From: Erysipelotrichaceae bacterium
Lineage (GTDB): Bacteria > Bacillota_I > Bacilli_A > Erysipelotrichales > Erysipelotrichaceae
NCBI GenBank assembly: GCA_017473265.1
Contig: JAFULQ010000005.1
Location: 95,042-159,041, forward strand
Reading direction: 5' to 3'
Length of the DNA: 64,000 nt
Part shown: piece after piece, positions 52,646-60,140 of the stretch
How the letters are laid out: each line of letters begins with the position of its first letter
Position numbering within the stretch: the stretch's first letter is position 1
Translations under genes and position numbers: made by a program
The notes under the pieces: generated by a model
What the model was told of the DNA's origin: nothing
Databases searched by the model: none
The model's input: the letters and a program-made list of their open reading frames with translations, nothing else

Positions 52646-52865
52646 AAAATACAAAAAAATTAGTTTGCGGTTAGATTCTTCAAAAAATGTACGTGCAACG
52701 CTTTCGAGAATTTCAAACATGGTTGTAAATGGAGAATTGGATAATAAAACAGCAAATACTATTATTTTAGCTTGTAATGCTATTCTAAACGCACTGCGAA
52801 CTGATGAACAACAAAAGAAAATTGATGAATTAGAAAGATTGTTAAAAGAATTAAATTTGAAATAA
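52638..52865 (+). CDS. Small helical element protein, 75 residues
   Basis: This protein has the pattern KISLRLDSSKNVRATLSRISNMVVNGELDNKTANTIILACNAILNAL followed by a short coiled coil (EQQKKIDELERLLKELN). Similar short proteins (R-type helix, Ile/Leu-rich helix, terminal coiled coil) occur near the terminase small subunit in many prophages, with unknown role. It overlaps the preceding gene by 8 nt. A ribbon-helix-helix or oligomerising regulator is possible. Confidence 0.6.
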   Translation: MTRKYKKISLRLDSSKNVRATLSRISNMVVNGELDNKTANTIILACNAILNALRTDEQQKKIDELERLLKELNLK

Positions 52866-52867
52866 AT

Positions 52868-53080
52868 ATGGCTAATGCAAGAAATTATCAAGAGAAAAAC
52901 TGGTATATACTATACGATTCAAACGATATGCCAGTATGTATTGGCAAACGATCTGAATGTGTAAAATACTTAAATACATCTTTTGATTACTTTGATTTAT
53001 TAGTATCACGTACTAAACAAGGACTTATAAAAGAAAAAGGTTATAGAGCATATAAAATTGAGGATGCAGCTTATGAGTGA
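52868..53080 (+). CDS. Small phage-type protein, 70 residues
   Basis: The pattern NWYILYDSNDMPVCIGKRSECVKYLNTSFDYFDLLVSRT matches a common group of short phage proteins that read like a strand pair followed by a helix-turn-helix-like part. Function is unknown. It starts 2 nt after the previous stop and overlaps the next start by 8 nt. Ribosome binding may rely on coupling, since no good Shine-Dalgarno lies upstream. Confidence 0.6.
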   Translation: MANARNYQEKNWYILYDSNDMPVCIGKRSECVKYLNTSFDYFDLLVSRTKQGLIKEKGYRAYKIEDAAYE

Positions 53081-53507
53081 ATATGAAAAATTTTTAAAAA
53101 ATTTAGTATATGAACGTGCGGAAAAGGCAATTCATAACCAGCGTTTATTACGTGCTGGATTTCTAGATTTGCGCAATCGTTTATATGTAATAGAAACTTC
53201 TATGGAAATGGTGCATACTCCAAATTTGCAAGATGTCATTGTTAAATCGGATAAATCGCGTGATTCTCGCTTGTTGACTTTTATTGAGGAAAAGGAGTGC
53301 CTAGAAAAGTTTATTGCGCTATATAAAAAAGAAATTTTAAAATTTGAACGTGCAATTGAAAACTTCGACCAGGAAGAAAAAGATATAATTTACTCAAAGA
53401 TAAATAAACGGCGTATGAGCAATGAAGGGTTATTACAAAAGGAAATAGTCGCAAAAGAAGAAAAAGTCCGTCAAACGCTACGAAAACTGGGTCAAATTTT
53501 AATTTAG
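53073..53507 (+). CDS. ArpU/RinA-like late transcriptional regulator (tentative)
   Basis: This 144-residue basic helical protein ends in a sigma-region-4-like segment: FDQEEKDIIYSKINKRRMSNEGLLQKEIVAKEEKVRQTLRKLGQIL. That layout is found in ArpU/RinA/DUF1492-type regulators that turn on late genes in Gram-positive phages and islands. ATG 53073 follows GAGG by 9 nt. It could act at the unusual promoter at 50454. Identification is by pattern only. Confidence 0.55.
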   Translation: MSEYEKFLKNLVYERAEKAIHNQRLLRAGFLDLRNRLYVIETSMEMVHTPNLQDVIVKSDKSRDSRLLTFIEEKECLEKFIALYKKEILKFERAIENFDQEEKDIIYSKINKRRMSNEGLLQKEIVAKEEKVRQTLRKLGQILI

Positions 53508-53528
53508 CAATTATAAATCTAAAATTAA

Positions 53529-53562
53529 AAAAAGAGTGAAATAAAAAATCACTCTTTTTCTT
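53529..53562. terminator. Bidirectional terminator between convergent genes
   Basis: AAAAAGAGTGA and TCACTCTTTTT form an 11-bp stem with an A-rich loop; T runs are present on both strands. It includes the stop codon of the minus-strand HTH gene. Confidence 0.85.
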
Positions 53563-53791
53563 CGTTTAGATCATCTGCTCCAAATTCCACTAACACTTTA
53601 CCAGTTACTCTATCAATAAAAGCTAAAGTAGTATTAGTTAATTCTCCAAGCTGAACTAAATCTTTGATTTTGTATGCTTCATTTTTGGCTTTAGTTTGTA
53701 ATGATTGGGGAGTTATTTTTAATGTTCTAGCATAATCAGCAAACGAAAAGCCTTTTAAAGATAATAAAGACTTAATTTTGTTTTTTAACAT
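53549..53791 (-). CDS. Small XRE-like regulator
   Basis: This 80-residue protein has a helix-turn-helix (LLSLKGFSFADYARTLKITPQSLQTKAKNEAYKIKDLVQLGELT) and a short strand pair (LAFIDRVTGKVLVEF). This layout occurs in small regulators of Gram-positive islands and ICEs. The ATG follows AAAGGAG. It is transcribed away from the 121-residue unknown gene, and both promoters carry the same ATAAGGCTAT motif, so it is likely to repress both. Confidence 0.7.
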   Translation of the reverse strand: MLKNKIKSLLSLKGFSFADYARTLKITPQSLQTKAKNEAYKIKDLVQLGELTNTTLAFIDRVTGKVLVEFGADDLNEEKE

Positions 53792-53813
53792 AGTATTGCT
53801 CCTTTGTTCTTTT

Positions 53814-53842
53814 ATTATAACATAAGGCTATGGATTTATAAA
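53814..53842 (-). promoter_or_regulatory. Promoter of the small XRE-like gene with operator-like motif
   Basis: On the minus strand TTTATA and TATAAT are spaced by 17 bp. ATAAGGCTAT (plus-strand sense, 53822-53831) lies in the spacer. Confidence 0.6.
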
Positions 53843-53889
53843 AGTAATAATAAATATTATAAAATAAATAAAAAATATAATAAAAACTA

Positions 53890-53918
53890 TTTACTTTATA
53901 AGGTTATAGCCTTATAAT
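53890..53918 (+). promoter_or_regulatory. Promoter of the 121-residue gene with operator palindrome
   Basis: TTTACT and TATAAT are spaced by 17 bp. The spacer is filled by the palindrome TTATAAGG-TTATAG-CCTTATAA (arms 8 bp), which contains the same ATAAGGCTAT motif in inverse orientation at 53906-53915. Confidence 0.7.
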
Positions 53919-53951
53919 TAGAGCATAATTAAACGAAAGGAGTTTTCAAAT

Positions 53952-54317
53952 ATGTTTAAAAATTTAGATTTTGTTAATGATCATGTAAAGAAAGGAAATG
54001 AACTTTTAGAAAAAAATGAAATGTTATCTATAGAAGTACTTGATAAAATTAACAGTACTTCTGATGATGTTATCGAAAGAGCTTGTAATTTGTTTGCTTA
54101 TGGATATTTTATTGGTCGTTCTCATAATCGATTATCTTTAGAGGAAGATGTTGTTAAAATTGAGGGAGGTTTAATAATTCTCAATATGATTAAAATGGCT
54201 ATGATTACCGATGGTGGCCAATATCCAGCAAAAAGTATTGAGTATTCTTTAACATTTTTGGAGGATCATTTAATGACTAGTTTGAAAAGTGTTAAAAAAG
54301 AATTGCTACTTGATTAA
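53952..54317 (+). CDS. Unknown element protein, 121 residues
   Basis: I do not recognise this helical protein. It contains an Ala/Gly-rich segment (RACNLFAYGYFIGRSHNRLS) and a second hydrophobic helix (GLIILNMIKMAMI), neither long enough to be a membrane segment. AAAGGAG precedes the ATG. It is divergent from the small XRE-like gene and under a promoter with an operator palindrome. This location is where many islands carry accessory or defence genes, but no such function can be read from the sequence. Confidence 0.6.
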   Translation: MFKNLDFVNDHVKKGNELLEKNEMLSIEVLDKINSTSDDVIERACNLFAYGYFIGRSHNRLSLEEDVVKIEGGLIILNMIKMAMITDGGQYPAKSIEYSLTFLEDHLMTSLKSVKKELLLD

Positions 54318-54427
54318 ATCGGCATAGAAATATTTTAATAGAACCAGCTAGCCGCTACTAGTTGGTTTTTTTGTTTTAATAGGTTTATAATATTATAAAG
54401 AAATGATTTACGGAAAGGAGTGAAAAT

Positions 54428-54832
54428 ATGCCAGAGTATGATTATTTCGAAATGAAACATGATTATACTTTAGATCATAAAGTTTCACATCCTTTATCTG
54501 TTGCAAGACACCACTTTGCTGAATCTGGGCCATATTTAGACGATGACTATATGTTAGCGGTTAAGTTATCATTGGCTTTGGCAATTTGTGAAGTTGATCG
54601 TGTAGATTATCTACAAGATGTGACAAATCATATGTTTGTTAAAACGTTTGATTTTGTATCTTATTTAGATCCTGAAGAACATGATGTTACGGCTGAAGAA
54701 GTTGAACAAATGAAAAAAGATGTTCTTTATATACTTGAATCTGGCAAAGTGAGATTTAAAGATGTTCCAGTTGAAAAAGATGATATTACTGATGAATTGT
54801 ATTTAGAATATGTTAGAAAGAGCGACAAATGA
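54428..54832 (+). CDS. Unknown acidic element protein, 134 residues
   Basis: This protein of unknown function begins MPEYDYFEMKHDYTLDHKVSHPLSVARHHF and is acidic in its second half (DPEEHDVTAEEVEQMKKD). The conserved-looking His residues (several in the first 35) might bind a metal, which is speculation. AAAGGAG precedes the ATG and a hairpin terminator overlaps the stop. It is the last gene before the right end of the element. Confidence 0.6.
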   Translation: MPEYDYFEMKHDYTLDHKVSHPLSVARHHFAESGPYLDDDYMLAVKLSLALAICEVDRVDYLQDVTNHMFVKTFDFVSYLDPEEHDVTAEEVEQMKKDVLYILESGKVRFKDVPVEKDDITDELYLEYVRKSDK

Positions 54833-54846
54833 GTCGCTTTTCTTTT
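54818..54846 (+). terminator. Terminator after the last element gene
   Basis: AAAGAGCGAC pairs with GTCGCTTTT around AAATGA, followed by a T-rich tail. Confidence 0.8.
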
Positions 54847-54903
54847 GCACAAAATAAAAATAAGGATATTGTTTCTATCCTTATTATATATAGGTAGTAA
54901 AAA

Positions 54904-54942
54904 CTCGACACTTTTTCGACACAAATTCGACACTTTTTGAGT
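54904..54942 (+). repeat. Right integrase arm-type repeats
   Basis: Three 11-bp units, CTCGACACTTT, TTCGACACAAA and TTCGACACTTT, follow each other without gaps (54904, 54915, 54926), matching the unit at 46096-46119. Confidence 0.6.
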
Positions 54943-54979
54943 AATATTCGTACAAGAATGAACACGAATGAAAAGTACA

Positions 54980-55010
54980 TAAATGTTAAAAAATCCTTTA
55001 TTTATAGGCA
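54980..55010 (+). repeat. Right copy of the 31-bp internal direct repeat
   Basis: It matches 46032-46062 at 28 of 31 positions. The hairpin arm present on the left is degraded here. Confidence 0.7.
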
Positions 55011-55054
55011 CATAGCAACATTGTATAAGATTGAAATAAATGTACTTTTGAACT

Positions 55055-55073
55055 TTTCGGGGACGCCATTGCT
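55055..55073 (+). repeat. attR core of the integrated element
   Basis: This is an exact copy of the 19-bp core at 45996-46014, representing the original end of tRNA-Arg before insertion. Confidence 0.9.
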
Positions 55074-55081
55074 AGAATAGT

Positions 55082-55107
55082 AAGACTTCTGAAAAGAAGT
55101 CTTTTTT
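55082..55107 (+). terminator. Displaced original terminator of tRNA-Arg
   Basis: AAGACTTCT and AGAAGTCTT form a perfect 9-bp stem around GAAA followed by T residues. It lies 9 nt past attR, so before insertion it ended the tRNA transcript. Confidence 0.85.
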
Positions 55108-55108
55108 C

Positions 55109-55137
55109 TTTACAATATGATAAAAGTATTGTATAGT
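55109..55137 (+). promoter_or_regulatory. Promoter of the 212-residue unknown gene
   Basis: TTTACA and TATAGT are spaced by 17 bp. Confidence 0.6.
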
Positions 55138-55166
55138 ATTAGCAGACGAAAGGTTAGAGTGCTAAA

Positions 55167-55805
55167 ATGAAGAATCTTGATGATGTAAAAGAAACATCTA
55201 TTTCTGAATTGTTGGATTATTTATGTGAAGAAAAAGTAGAAGAAAAAAAGCCAACTATTTCTGTTACTGAAGATACTCTAGAAGAGTTTCTTAATGGAGA
55301 TTATGCACAACAAGTGAAAGCAGTTCAGTTTTTAGTCAATAGTAATTTACGTAACTATATTGATATATTAGAGATGTTTTTCACGAAAGAAAATTGTCAT
55401 CCAATGTTATTGTCTGATGTATTAGAGGCATGTATTGACCAACAAATTATGCATGAATTTAAGATCAACAAAAACGGATATGAGATGTATTTCATTCCTC
55501 ATTATTTAGAAATGCCTAATGATCAAGATGGTGTGCAAGAAGCGCTTGAGTACTTATCGCAATGGTTTAAAACCAAGGAACCTATTTTTTATCAAATGTG
55601 TGAAGAGATGCTTTTACAAGAAGCCTATTTGCAATTGCCATTAATGTGGGAAGAGGGAGATGGATTAGAAGTTGCCCTTAGTATTGCGAAATATGTCTAT
55701 CAATCATGGGATCGTATGAATGAATTTGACCTTCTTTGTGAAAAAGAAGATGTTAAAGGAATAAAGTTATTAGATTTGATGGTTGAAACAATTGAATTTG
55801 AGTAA
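55167..55805 (+). CDS. Unknown helical protein upstream of tig
   Basis: This 212-residue acidic helical protein (EETSISELLDYLCEEKVEEKK at the N-terminus in part, then HEAT/TPR-like helices with LSDVLEACIDQQIM and EALEYLSQWF) is unfamiliar to me. It belongs to the chromosome, not the element, since it lies beyond attR. It has its own promoter and is followed by the tig promoter in its last codons. A chaperone-related or TPR-type role is only suggested by context. Confidence 0.6.
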   Translation: MKNLDDVKETSISELLDYLCEEKVEEKKPTISVTEDTLEEFLNGDYAQQVKAVQFLVNSNLRNYIDILEMFFTKENCHPMLLSDVLEACIDQQIMHEFKINKNGYEMYFIPHYLEMPNDQDGVQEALEYLSQWFKTKEPIFYQMCEEMLLQEAYLQLPLMWEEGDGLEVALSIAKYVYQSWDRMNEFDLLCEKEDVKGIKLLDLMVETIEFE

Positions 55806-55819
55806 AAAAAAGGTATAAT
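55792..55819 (+). promoter_or_regulatory. Promoter of tig
   Basis: TTGAAT and TATAAT are spaced by 16 bp; the box overlaps the end of the upstream gene. Confidence 0.6.
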
Positions 55820-55847
55820 AGTAAAGGTCATGTAGGAGGAAGTATAA

Positions 55848-57140
55848 ATGAAGTCAACATGGAATATTGTAGAAAAGTCAAACGGTGAATTATTAGTTAC
55901 TGTTGATGGTGCTGCTTGGAAACAAGCGCAAGATAAAGCGTTTAAGAAAATTGCTAAAAGTGTAAATGTAAAAGGATTTAGAGCTGGTCAAGCTCCTGAA
56001 GCTATGGTTCGCAAAATGGTAAATACTCAAAGTATCCTTTGGGAAGCTGTTGATTATGTAGCTAACGATGCATTAGTATTCGGTGTTCAAGAACAAAATC
56101 TTGAATTAGTAGCTCGTCCAAACTTAGATTTAGAATCTATTTCTGAAGAAGAAGTAGTATTAAAATTCTTAGTTACTGTATCTCCTGAAGTTACTTTAGG
56201 TGAATACAAAGGGCTTGAATATGATGAAATCAAAGTTAGAGTTCCATCTAGCGAAGTAAAAGCTCAAATTGAAAAAATTCAAAAAGATTTCACAGAATTA
56301 GTATTAAAAGAAGAAGGTTTTGTTGAAGAAGGAAATACAGCAGTTATCGACTTCGAAGGATTCAAAGATGGTGTAGCATTTGAAGGTGGAAAAGGTGAAA
56401 ACTATCCATTAGAAATTGGTTCTCACACATTCATCCCTGGATTTGAAGAACAATTAATTGGTATGATTCCAAATGAAGAAAAAGAAATCAATGTAACTTT
56501 CCCTGAAGAATATCAAGCTGCTGACTTAGCTGGTCAACCAGTAGTATTCAAAGTAAGAGTTAACGAAATCAAAACTAAAGTTACTCCAGAATTAACAGAT
56601 GAATTCGTTAAGGAAATTAATATTCCTGATGTAGAAACTGTTAAAGATCTTGAAAAAATGATTAAGAAAGATCTTAAGGCTCAAAAAGAAAAAGAAGCTG
56701 ATGATAAAGTAACAAACCAATTATTAACAGCAGTTACTGATGCAAGTACAGTTGAAATTCCTGAAGTAATGGTTGAAGCTGAAACAGAAAACATGTTAGA
56801 AGATTTCAAAAATCGTTTAGCTCAACAAGGAATCGATTACAACATGTATTTACAAATGGTTCAACAAGAAGAATCTAGCATTAAAGAAGAAATGGCAAAA
56901 GATGCATATAACAAAGTTAAAGTGCGTTTAGTTCTAACTCAAATTGCAAAACAAGAAGGAATTGAAGTAAGCGAAGAAGAAATCGAAGCTGAATACAATT
57001 CAATTGCAACGCAATATCGTATGGATGTAGAAAGAGTAAAAGAATACATCGATGCTGCTTCAATTAGCTATGATGTTCGTTTACGTAAAGCACTTGATGT
57101 AATCAAGGCTGCATCTAAGAAAAAAGAGAAAGACGCATAG
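55848..57140 (+). CDS. tig: Trigger factor
   Basis: This 430-residue ribosome-bound chaperone and prolyl isomerase has an N-terminal ribosome-binding domain with the loop NVKGFRAGQAPEAM (the GFRxGxxP signature, near residues 41-51), an FKBP-type domain near 155-245 (VIDFEGFKDG, IGSHTFIPGFEEQLIGM) and a C-terminal helical arm. AGGAGG precedes the ATG. lon follows, as in many Bacillota where tig, clpX and lon cluster; clpX is absent here. Confidence 0.95.
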   Translation: MKSTWNIVEKSNGELLVTVDGAAWKQAQDKAFKKIAKSVNVKGFRAGQAPEAMVRKMVNTQSILWEAVDYVANDALVFGVQEQNLELVARPNLDLESISEEEVVLKFLVTVSPEVTLGEYKGLEYDEIKVRVPSSEVKAQIEKIQKDFTELVLKEEGFVEEGNTAVIDFEGFKDGVAFEGGKGENYPLEIGSHTFIPGFEEQLIGMIPNEEKEINVTFPEEYQAADLAGQPVVFKVRVNEIKTKVTPELTDEFVKEINIPDVETVKDLEKMIKKDLKAQKEKEADDKVTNQLLTAVTDASTVEIPEVMVEAETENMLEDFKNRLAQQGIDYNMYLQMVQQEESSIKEEMAKDAYNKVKVRLVLTQIAKQEGIEVSEEEIEAEYNSIATQYRMDVERVKEYIDAASISYDVRLRKALDVIKAASKKKEKDA

Positions 57141-57150
57141 CGTCTTTTTT
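57129..57150 (+). terminator. Terminator after tig
   Basis: AAAGACGC and GCGTCTTT form an 8-bp stem around ATA, followed by T residues; it overlaps the stop codon. Confidence 0.8.
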
Positions 57151-57174
57151 GTACCTTTGAAAGGAGGTTAATAT

Positions 57175-59487
57175 ATGGACACAAACGCGGTAAGATTGCC
57201 TGTTGTTTGTACAAGAGGAGTTGTAGTATTCCCAAATCAAGAAGTAGTGATTGATGTAGGAAGACTAAAAAGTTTAAAAGCAATTGATTTTGCGAATGAT
57301 TATCATGGTGGAAAGGTATTTGTTGTTTGTCAAAATGATCAACGAGTAAATGATCCATCGATTGATGATATTTATCAAGTAGGTACAATTTGTCGTATCA
57401 CACAAGTTCGTAAGGAAAAAGGGTTTTTACGTGTAAAATTCTCTGGTTTACAACGTGCAAGAATTCAATTTATTGAAGATGACAAAGATTGCATGATGGG
57501 AGTTATTGAACCTTTAGTAGAAGATGAATATAGTTCTCGTATTGATATGAAATTGGTTAACAAAATAGCAGAGGGATTAGAGTTAATTGCTGATGTTGGT
57601 TCTCAATTTCCTTCAGAAGTAGTTACACAATTAGCAAAAGGGGTTCCTGCTGATGTTTTAGCAAATCATTTTGCCCAATATTTTCCAATGAACTTTGATA
57701 AACGTCAAAGTATTTTGGAAACGTCTGATTTGAATGAACGTTTAGCTTTAATTTTAGAAGAAATTGAAGTAGAAAAGCATTTACATGCTATCGAAAAACA
57801 AATTTCTGATAAAGTAAAAGAACGTGTAGATGAAAATCAAAAAGAGTATTATTTACGTGAAAGATTACGTGTAATTAAAGAAGAATTAGGAGATGTGACA
57901 AATTCAACAGATGATGTAGAACAAATGCGTCAAATGATTGAAGAAAATCCATATCCTGCAAATGTTAAAGCAAGAATGCGCGAAGAATTACAAAGATATG
58001 AAATGATGCCACAAGCATCTGCAGAATCTAGTGTTTTACGTAATTATTTAGATTGGATTTTTAAAGTACCTTGGTATCAAAGTACAGAAGATGAAACGGA
58101 TTTAAATGCTATTTTAAAAGTATTAGATGAAGATCACTTTGGTTTACAAAAAGTAAAAGAAAGAATCTTAGAATATATTGCTGTTAAAAATATGACAAAG
58201 TCATTAAATGCACCTATTTTATGTTTAGTTGGTCCTCCAGGTGTAGGTAAAACTTCACTTGCAAAGAGTGTAGCACGTGCATTAAATCGTGAATTTGTAA
58301 AAATGTCATTAGGTGGAGTGCATGACGAAGCGGAAATTAGAGGACATCGTCGTACATATTTAGGTAGTATGCCAGGTAGAATCATTCAAGGAATGAAAAA
58401 AGCTGGTGTGACAAATCCTGTATTCTTAATTGATGAATTGGATAAAATGGCATCTGACTATAAGGGAGATCCTTCTAGTGCAATGTTAGAGGTTTTAGAT
58501 CCAGAGCAAAATAGCATGTTCTCTGATCACTATTTAGAAGAACCATATGATTTATCAAATGTTTTATTCATTGCGACCGCAAACTATTTGGAAAATATTC
58601 CAGGTCCTTTAAGAGATCGCTTGGAAATTATTGAGTTATCTTCATATACTGAAGAAGAGAAAATGCATATTGCGAAAGAGCATTTGATTCCTAAGCAAGC
58701 AAAATTAAACGGCTTAAAACCAAGTCAATGTAAAATTAAAGATGAAGAATTGTTATATTTAATTCGTTATTACACAAAAGAATCAGGTGTTCGTCAACTA
58801 GAACGTATGATTGCGTCAGTTTGTAGAAAAACGGTATTAGCGATTTTAAAAGATAACAAAAAACGTGTACAAGTGAGTAAAAAACTAATCAATGAGTGGT
58901 TAGGTAAAGAGATCTATTCATATGGTACAAAAGAAAAAGAAAATCAAGTAGGTATAGTTACAGGTTTAGCTTATACATCTTTTGGTGGTGATATTTTACC
59001 AATTGAAGTAACACATTTTGATGGTAAAGGCAATGTAATTGTTACAGGTCATTTAGGAGATGTTATGAAGGAATCAGCTACTGTTGCTGTTGGTTATGTT
59101 AAATCACATGCAAAAGAATATGGGATTGATCCTGTTATGTTTGAAAAACAAGACATTCAAATTCATGTTCCAGAGGGAGCCGTACCAAAAGATGGACCAA
59201 GTGCAGGTATCACTTTAACTACAGCAGTTATTTCTGCGTTAACAAACAAACCTGTTTATTCAGATTTAGCTATGACAGGTGAAGTAACATTACGTGGGAA
59301 TGTATTAGCGATTGGTGGTATTAAAGAAAAGAGTATGGCAGCACATCGCTCTGGTATTCAAAGAATTGTAATGCCAAAAACAAATGTAAAAGATATGGAT
59401 GAAATTCCACAAATAGTAAAGGATAACATTACTTTTATTCCAGTAGAAACAGTGGATCAAGTAATTGAAGCAGCATTGGTGAAATAG
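57175..59487 (+). CDS. lon: ATP-dependent protease Lon
   Basis: This 770-residue LonA protease has an N-terminal substrate-binding domain (about 1-200), a coiled coil, an AAA+ domain with Walker A GPPGVGKT near residue 350 and Walker B VFLIDELDK near 415, and a C-terminal protease domain with the catalytic serine in PKDGPSAGI near 675 and the lysine in GGIKEKSMAA near 718. It degrades damaged and regulatory proteins. AAAGGAGG precedes the ATG. engB starts 1 nt after its stop. Confidence 0.97.
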   Translation: MDTNAVRLPVVCTRGVVVFPNQEVVIDVGRLKSLKAIDFANDYHGGKVFVVCQNDQRVNDPSIDDIYQVGTICRITQVRKEKGFLRVKFSGLQRARIQFIEDDKDCMMGVIEPLVEDEYSSRIDMKLVNKIAEGLELIADVGSQFPSEVVTQLAKGVPADVLANHFAQYFPMNFDKRQSILETSDLNERLALILEEIEVEKHLHAIEKQISDKVKERVDENQKEYYLRERLRVIKEELGDVTNSTDDVEQMRQMIEENPYPANVKARMREELQRYEMMPQASAESSVLRNYLDWIFKVPWYQSTEDETDLNAILKVLDEDHFGLQKVKERILEYIAVKNMTKSLNAPILCLVGPPGVGKTSLAKSVARALNREFVKMSLGGVHDEAEIRGHRRTYLGSMPGRIIQGMKKAGVTNPVFLIDELDKMASDYKGDPSSAMLEVLDPEQNSMFSDHYLEEPYDLSNVLFIATANYLENIPGPLRDRLEIIELSSYTEEEKMHIAKEHLIPKQAKLNGLKPSQCKIKDEELLYLIRYYTKESGVRQLERMIASVCRKTVLAILKDNKKRVQVSKKLINEWLGKEIYSYGTKEKENQVGIVTGLAYTSFGGDILPIEVTHFDGKGNVIVTGHLGDVMKESATVAVGYVKSHAKEYGIDPVMFEKQDIQIHVPEGAVPKDGPSAGITLTTAVISALTNKPVYSDLAMTGEVTLRGNVLAIGGIKEKSMAAHRSGIQRIVMPKTNVKDMDEIPQIVKDNITFIPVETVDQVIEAALVK

Positions 59488-59488
59488 T

Positions 59489-60079
59489 ATGCAAGTAAAG
59501 CAGTCTAGTTTATTACAGTCAGCAGTAAAAAAAGAACAATGGCCACAATCAGAATTACCAGAATTGATTATGGTTGGTCGTTCAAATGCTGGGAAATCAT
59601 CTTTTATCAATGCATTATGTAATCGTAAAAATTTAGCTTATGTGGGTAAACAACCAGGTAAAACTAGAATTTTAAATTTCTTTTTGATTAATAAAGATTA
59701 TGTTTTAGTAGATGCACCTGGATATGGTTATGCTGTAGCTTCTCAAAAAACAACCATTGATTTTGGAGATATGATGGAAGAATACTTTCAATCACGTTCT
59801 CAATGTAAAGGAATGGTTATGATTTTAGATATTCGTAGAAAACCAAGTCAAGATGATATTACGATGTTAGAATATGCTCGTTATTATCAAGTTCCTTGTT
59901 TATGTGTTTTAACTAAAGCAGATAAAGTTAGTAACAATGAAAAAGCAAAACAAAAACAAATTATTGCAAGTACATTACGTATGGATGCAAGAAATTTAGT
60001 AGTTGTTAGTAGCGAAAAGAAGGTTGGTATCGAACAAGCTTGGGAACGAATGGAAGAATTGTTAAAGCAAGAAGGATAG
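59489..60079 (+). CDS. engB: Ribosome biogenesis GTPase EngB (YsxC)
   Basis: This 196-residue GTPase needed for 50S assembly has G1 GRSNAGKSS (residues 30-38), the DAPGYG motif near 73-78, TKAD near 143 and the C-terminal VVSSEKKVGIEQAW. The lon-engB order and spacing of 1 nt are the same as in Bacillus (lonA-ysxC), so the genes are co-transcribed. Confidence 0.96.
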   Translation: MQVKQSSLLQSAVKKEQWPQSELPELIMVGRSNAGKSSFINALCNRKNLAYVGKQPGKTRILNFFLINKDYVLVDAPGYGYAVASQKTTIDFGDMMEEYFQSRSQCKGMVMILDIRRKPSQDDITMLEYARYYQVPCLCVLTKADKVSNNEKAKQKQIIASTLRMDARNLVVVSSEKKVGIEQAWERMEELLKQEG

Positions 60080-60094
60080 TCTTCTTGCTTTTTT
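60064..60094 (+). terminator. Terminator after engB
   Basis: AAAGCAAGAAG and CTTCTTGCTTT form an 11-bp stem around GATAGT followed by T residues; it overlaps the engB stop. Confidence 0.88.
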
Positions 60095-60140
60095 GCATAT
60101 TTTAGAAGATGTTTGCTTACAATACATTGAGGTGAAATGT

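Larger units (their letters stand above)
45996..55073 (+). mobile_element. Integrated 9.06-kb phage-satellite-like element
   Basis: The element lies between two identical 19-bp direct repeats, the first in the 3' end of tRNA-Arg. A tyrosine integrase lies next to the tRNA and reads toward it, a normal tRNA-island layout. Modules in order: integration (46065-47216), immunity (47340-48313), excisionase-like gene, replication (48563-50150), a structured promoter region, scaffold and capsid (50776-52102), small unknown genes and a late-regulator-like gene (52196-53507), a divergent HTH/unknown pair and a last unknown gene. No terminase large subunit, portal, tail, holin or lysin is present. It could be a satellite that uses a helper phage, or a strongly reduced prophage; intact frames favour the first. 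Confidence 0.85.
54847..55081. other. Right-end non-coding region of the element
   Basis: No gene is visible. It holds a perfect 10-bp hairpin (AATAAGGATA / TATCCTTATT, 54859-54885) without a T tail, the right arm-type repeats (54904-54942), the right copy of the 31-bp direct repeat (54980-55010) and attR (55055-55073). The 44 nt between repeat and attR show nothing further. Confidence 0.7.

Noticed and set aside
54727..55011. Minus-strand 94-codon frame at the right end of the element
   Set aside because: It reads through a terminator, the arm-type repeats and the 31-bp direct repeat, with no start signal.
45996..55073. Interpretation as an integrative conjugative element
   Set aside because: No relaxase, coupling protein or type IV secretion gene is seen; scaffold and capsid genes point to phage ancestry.
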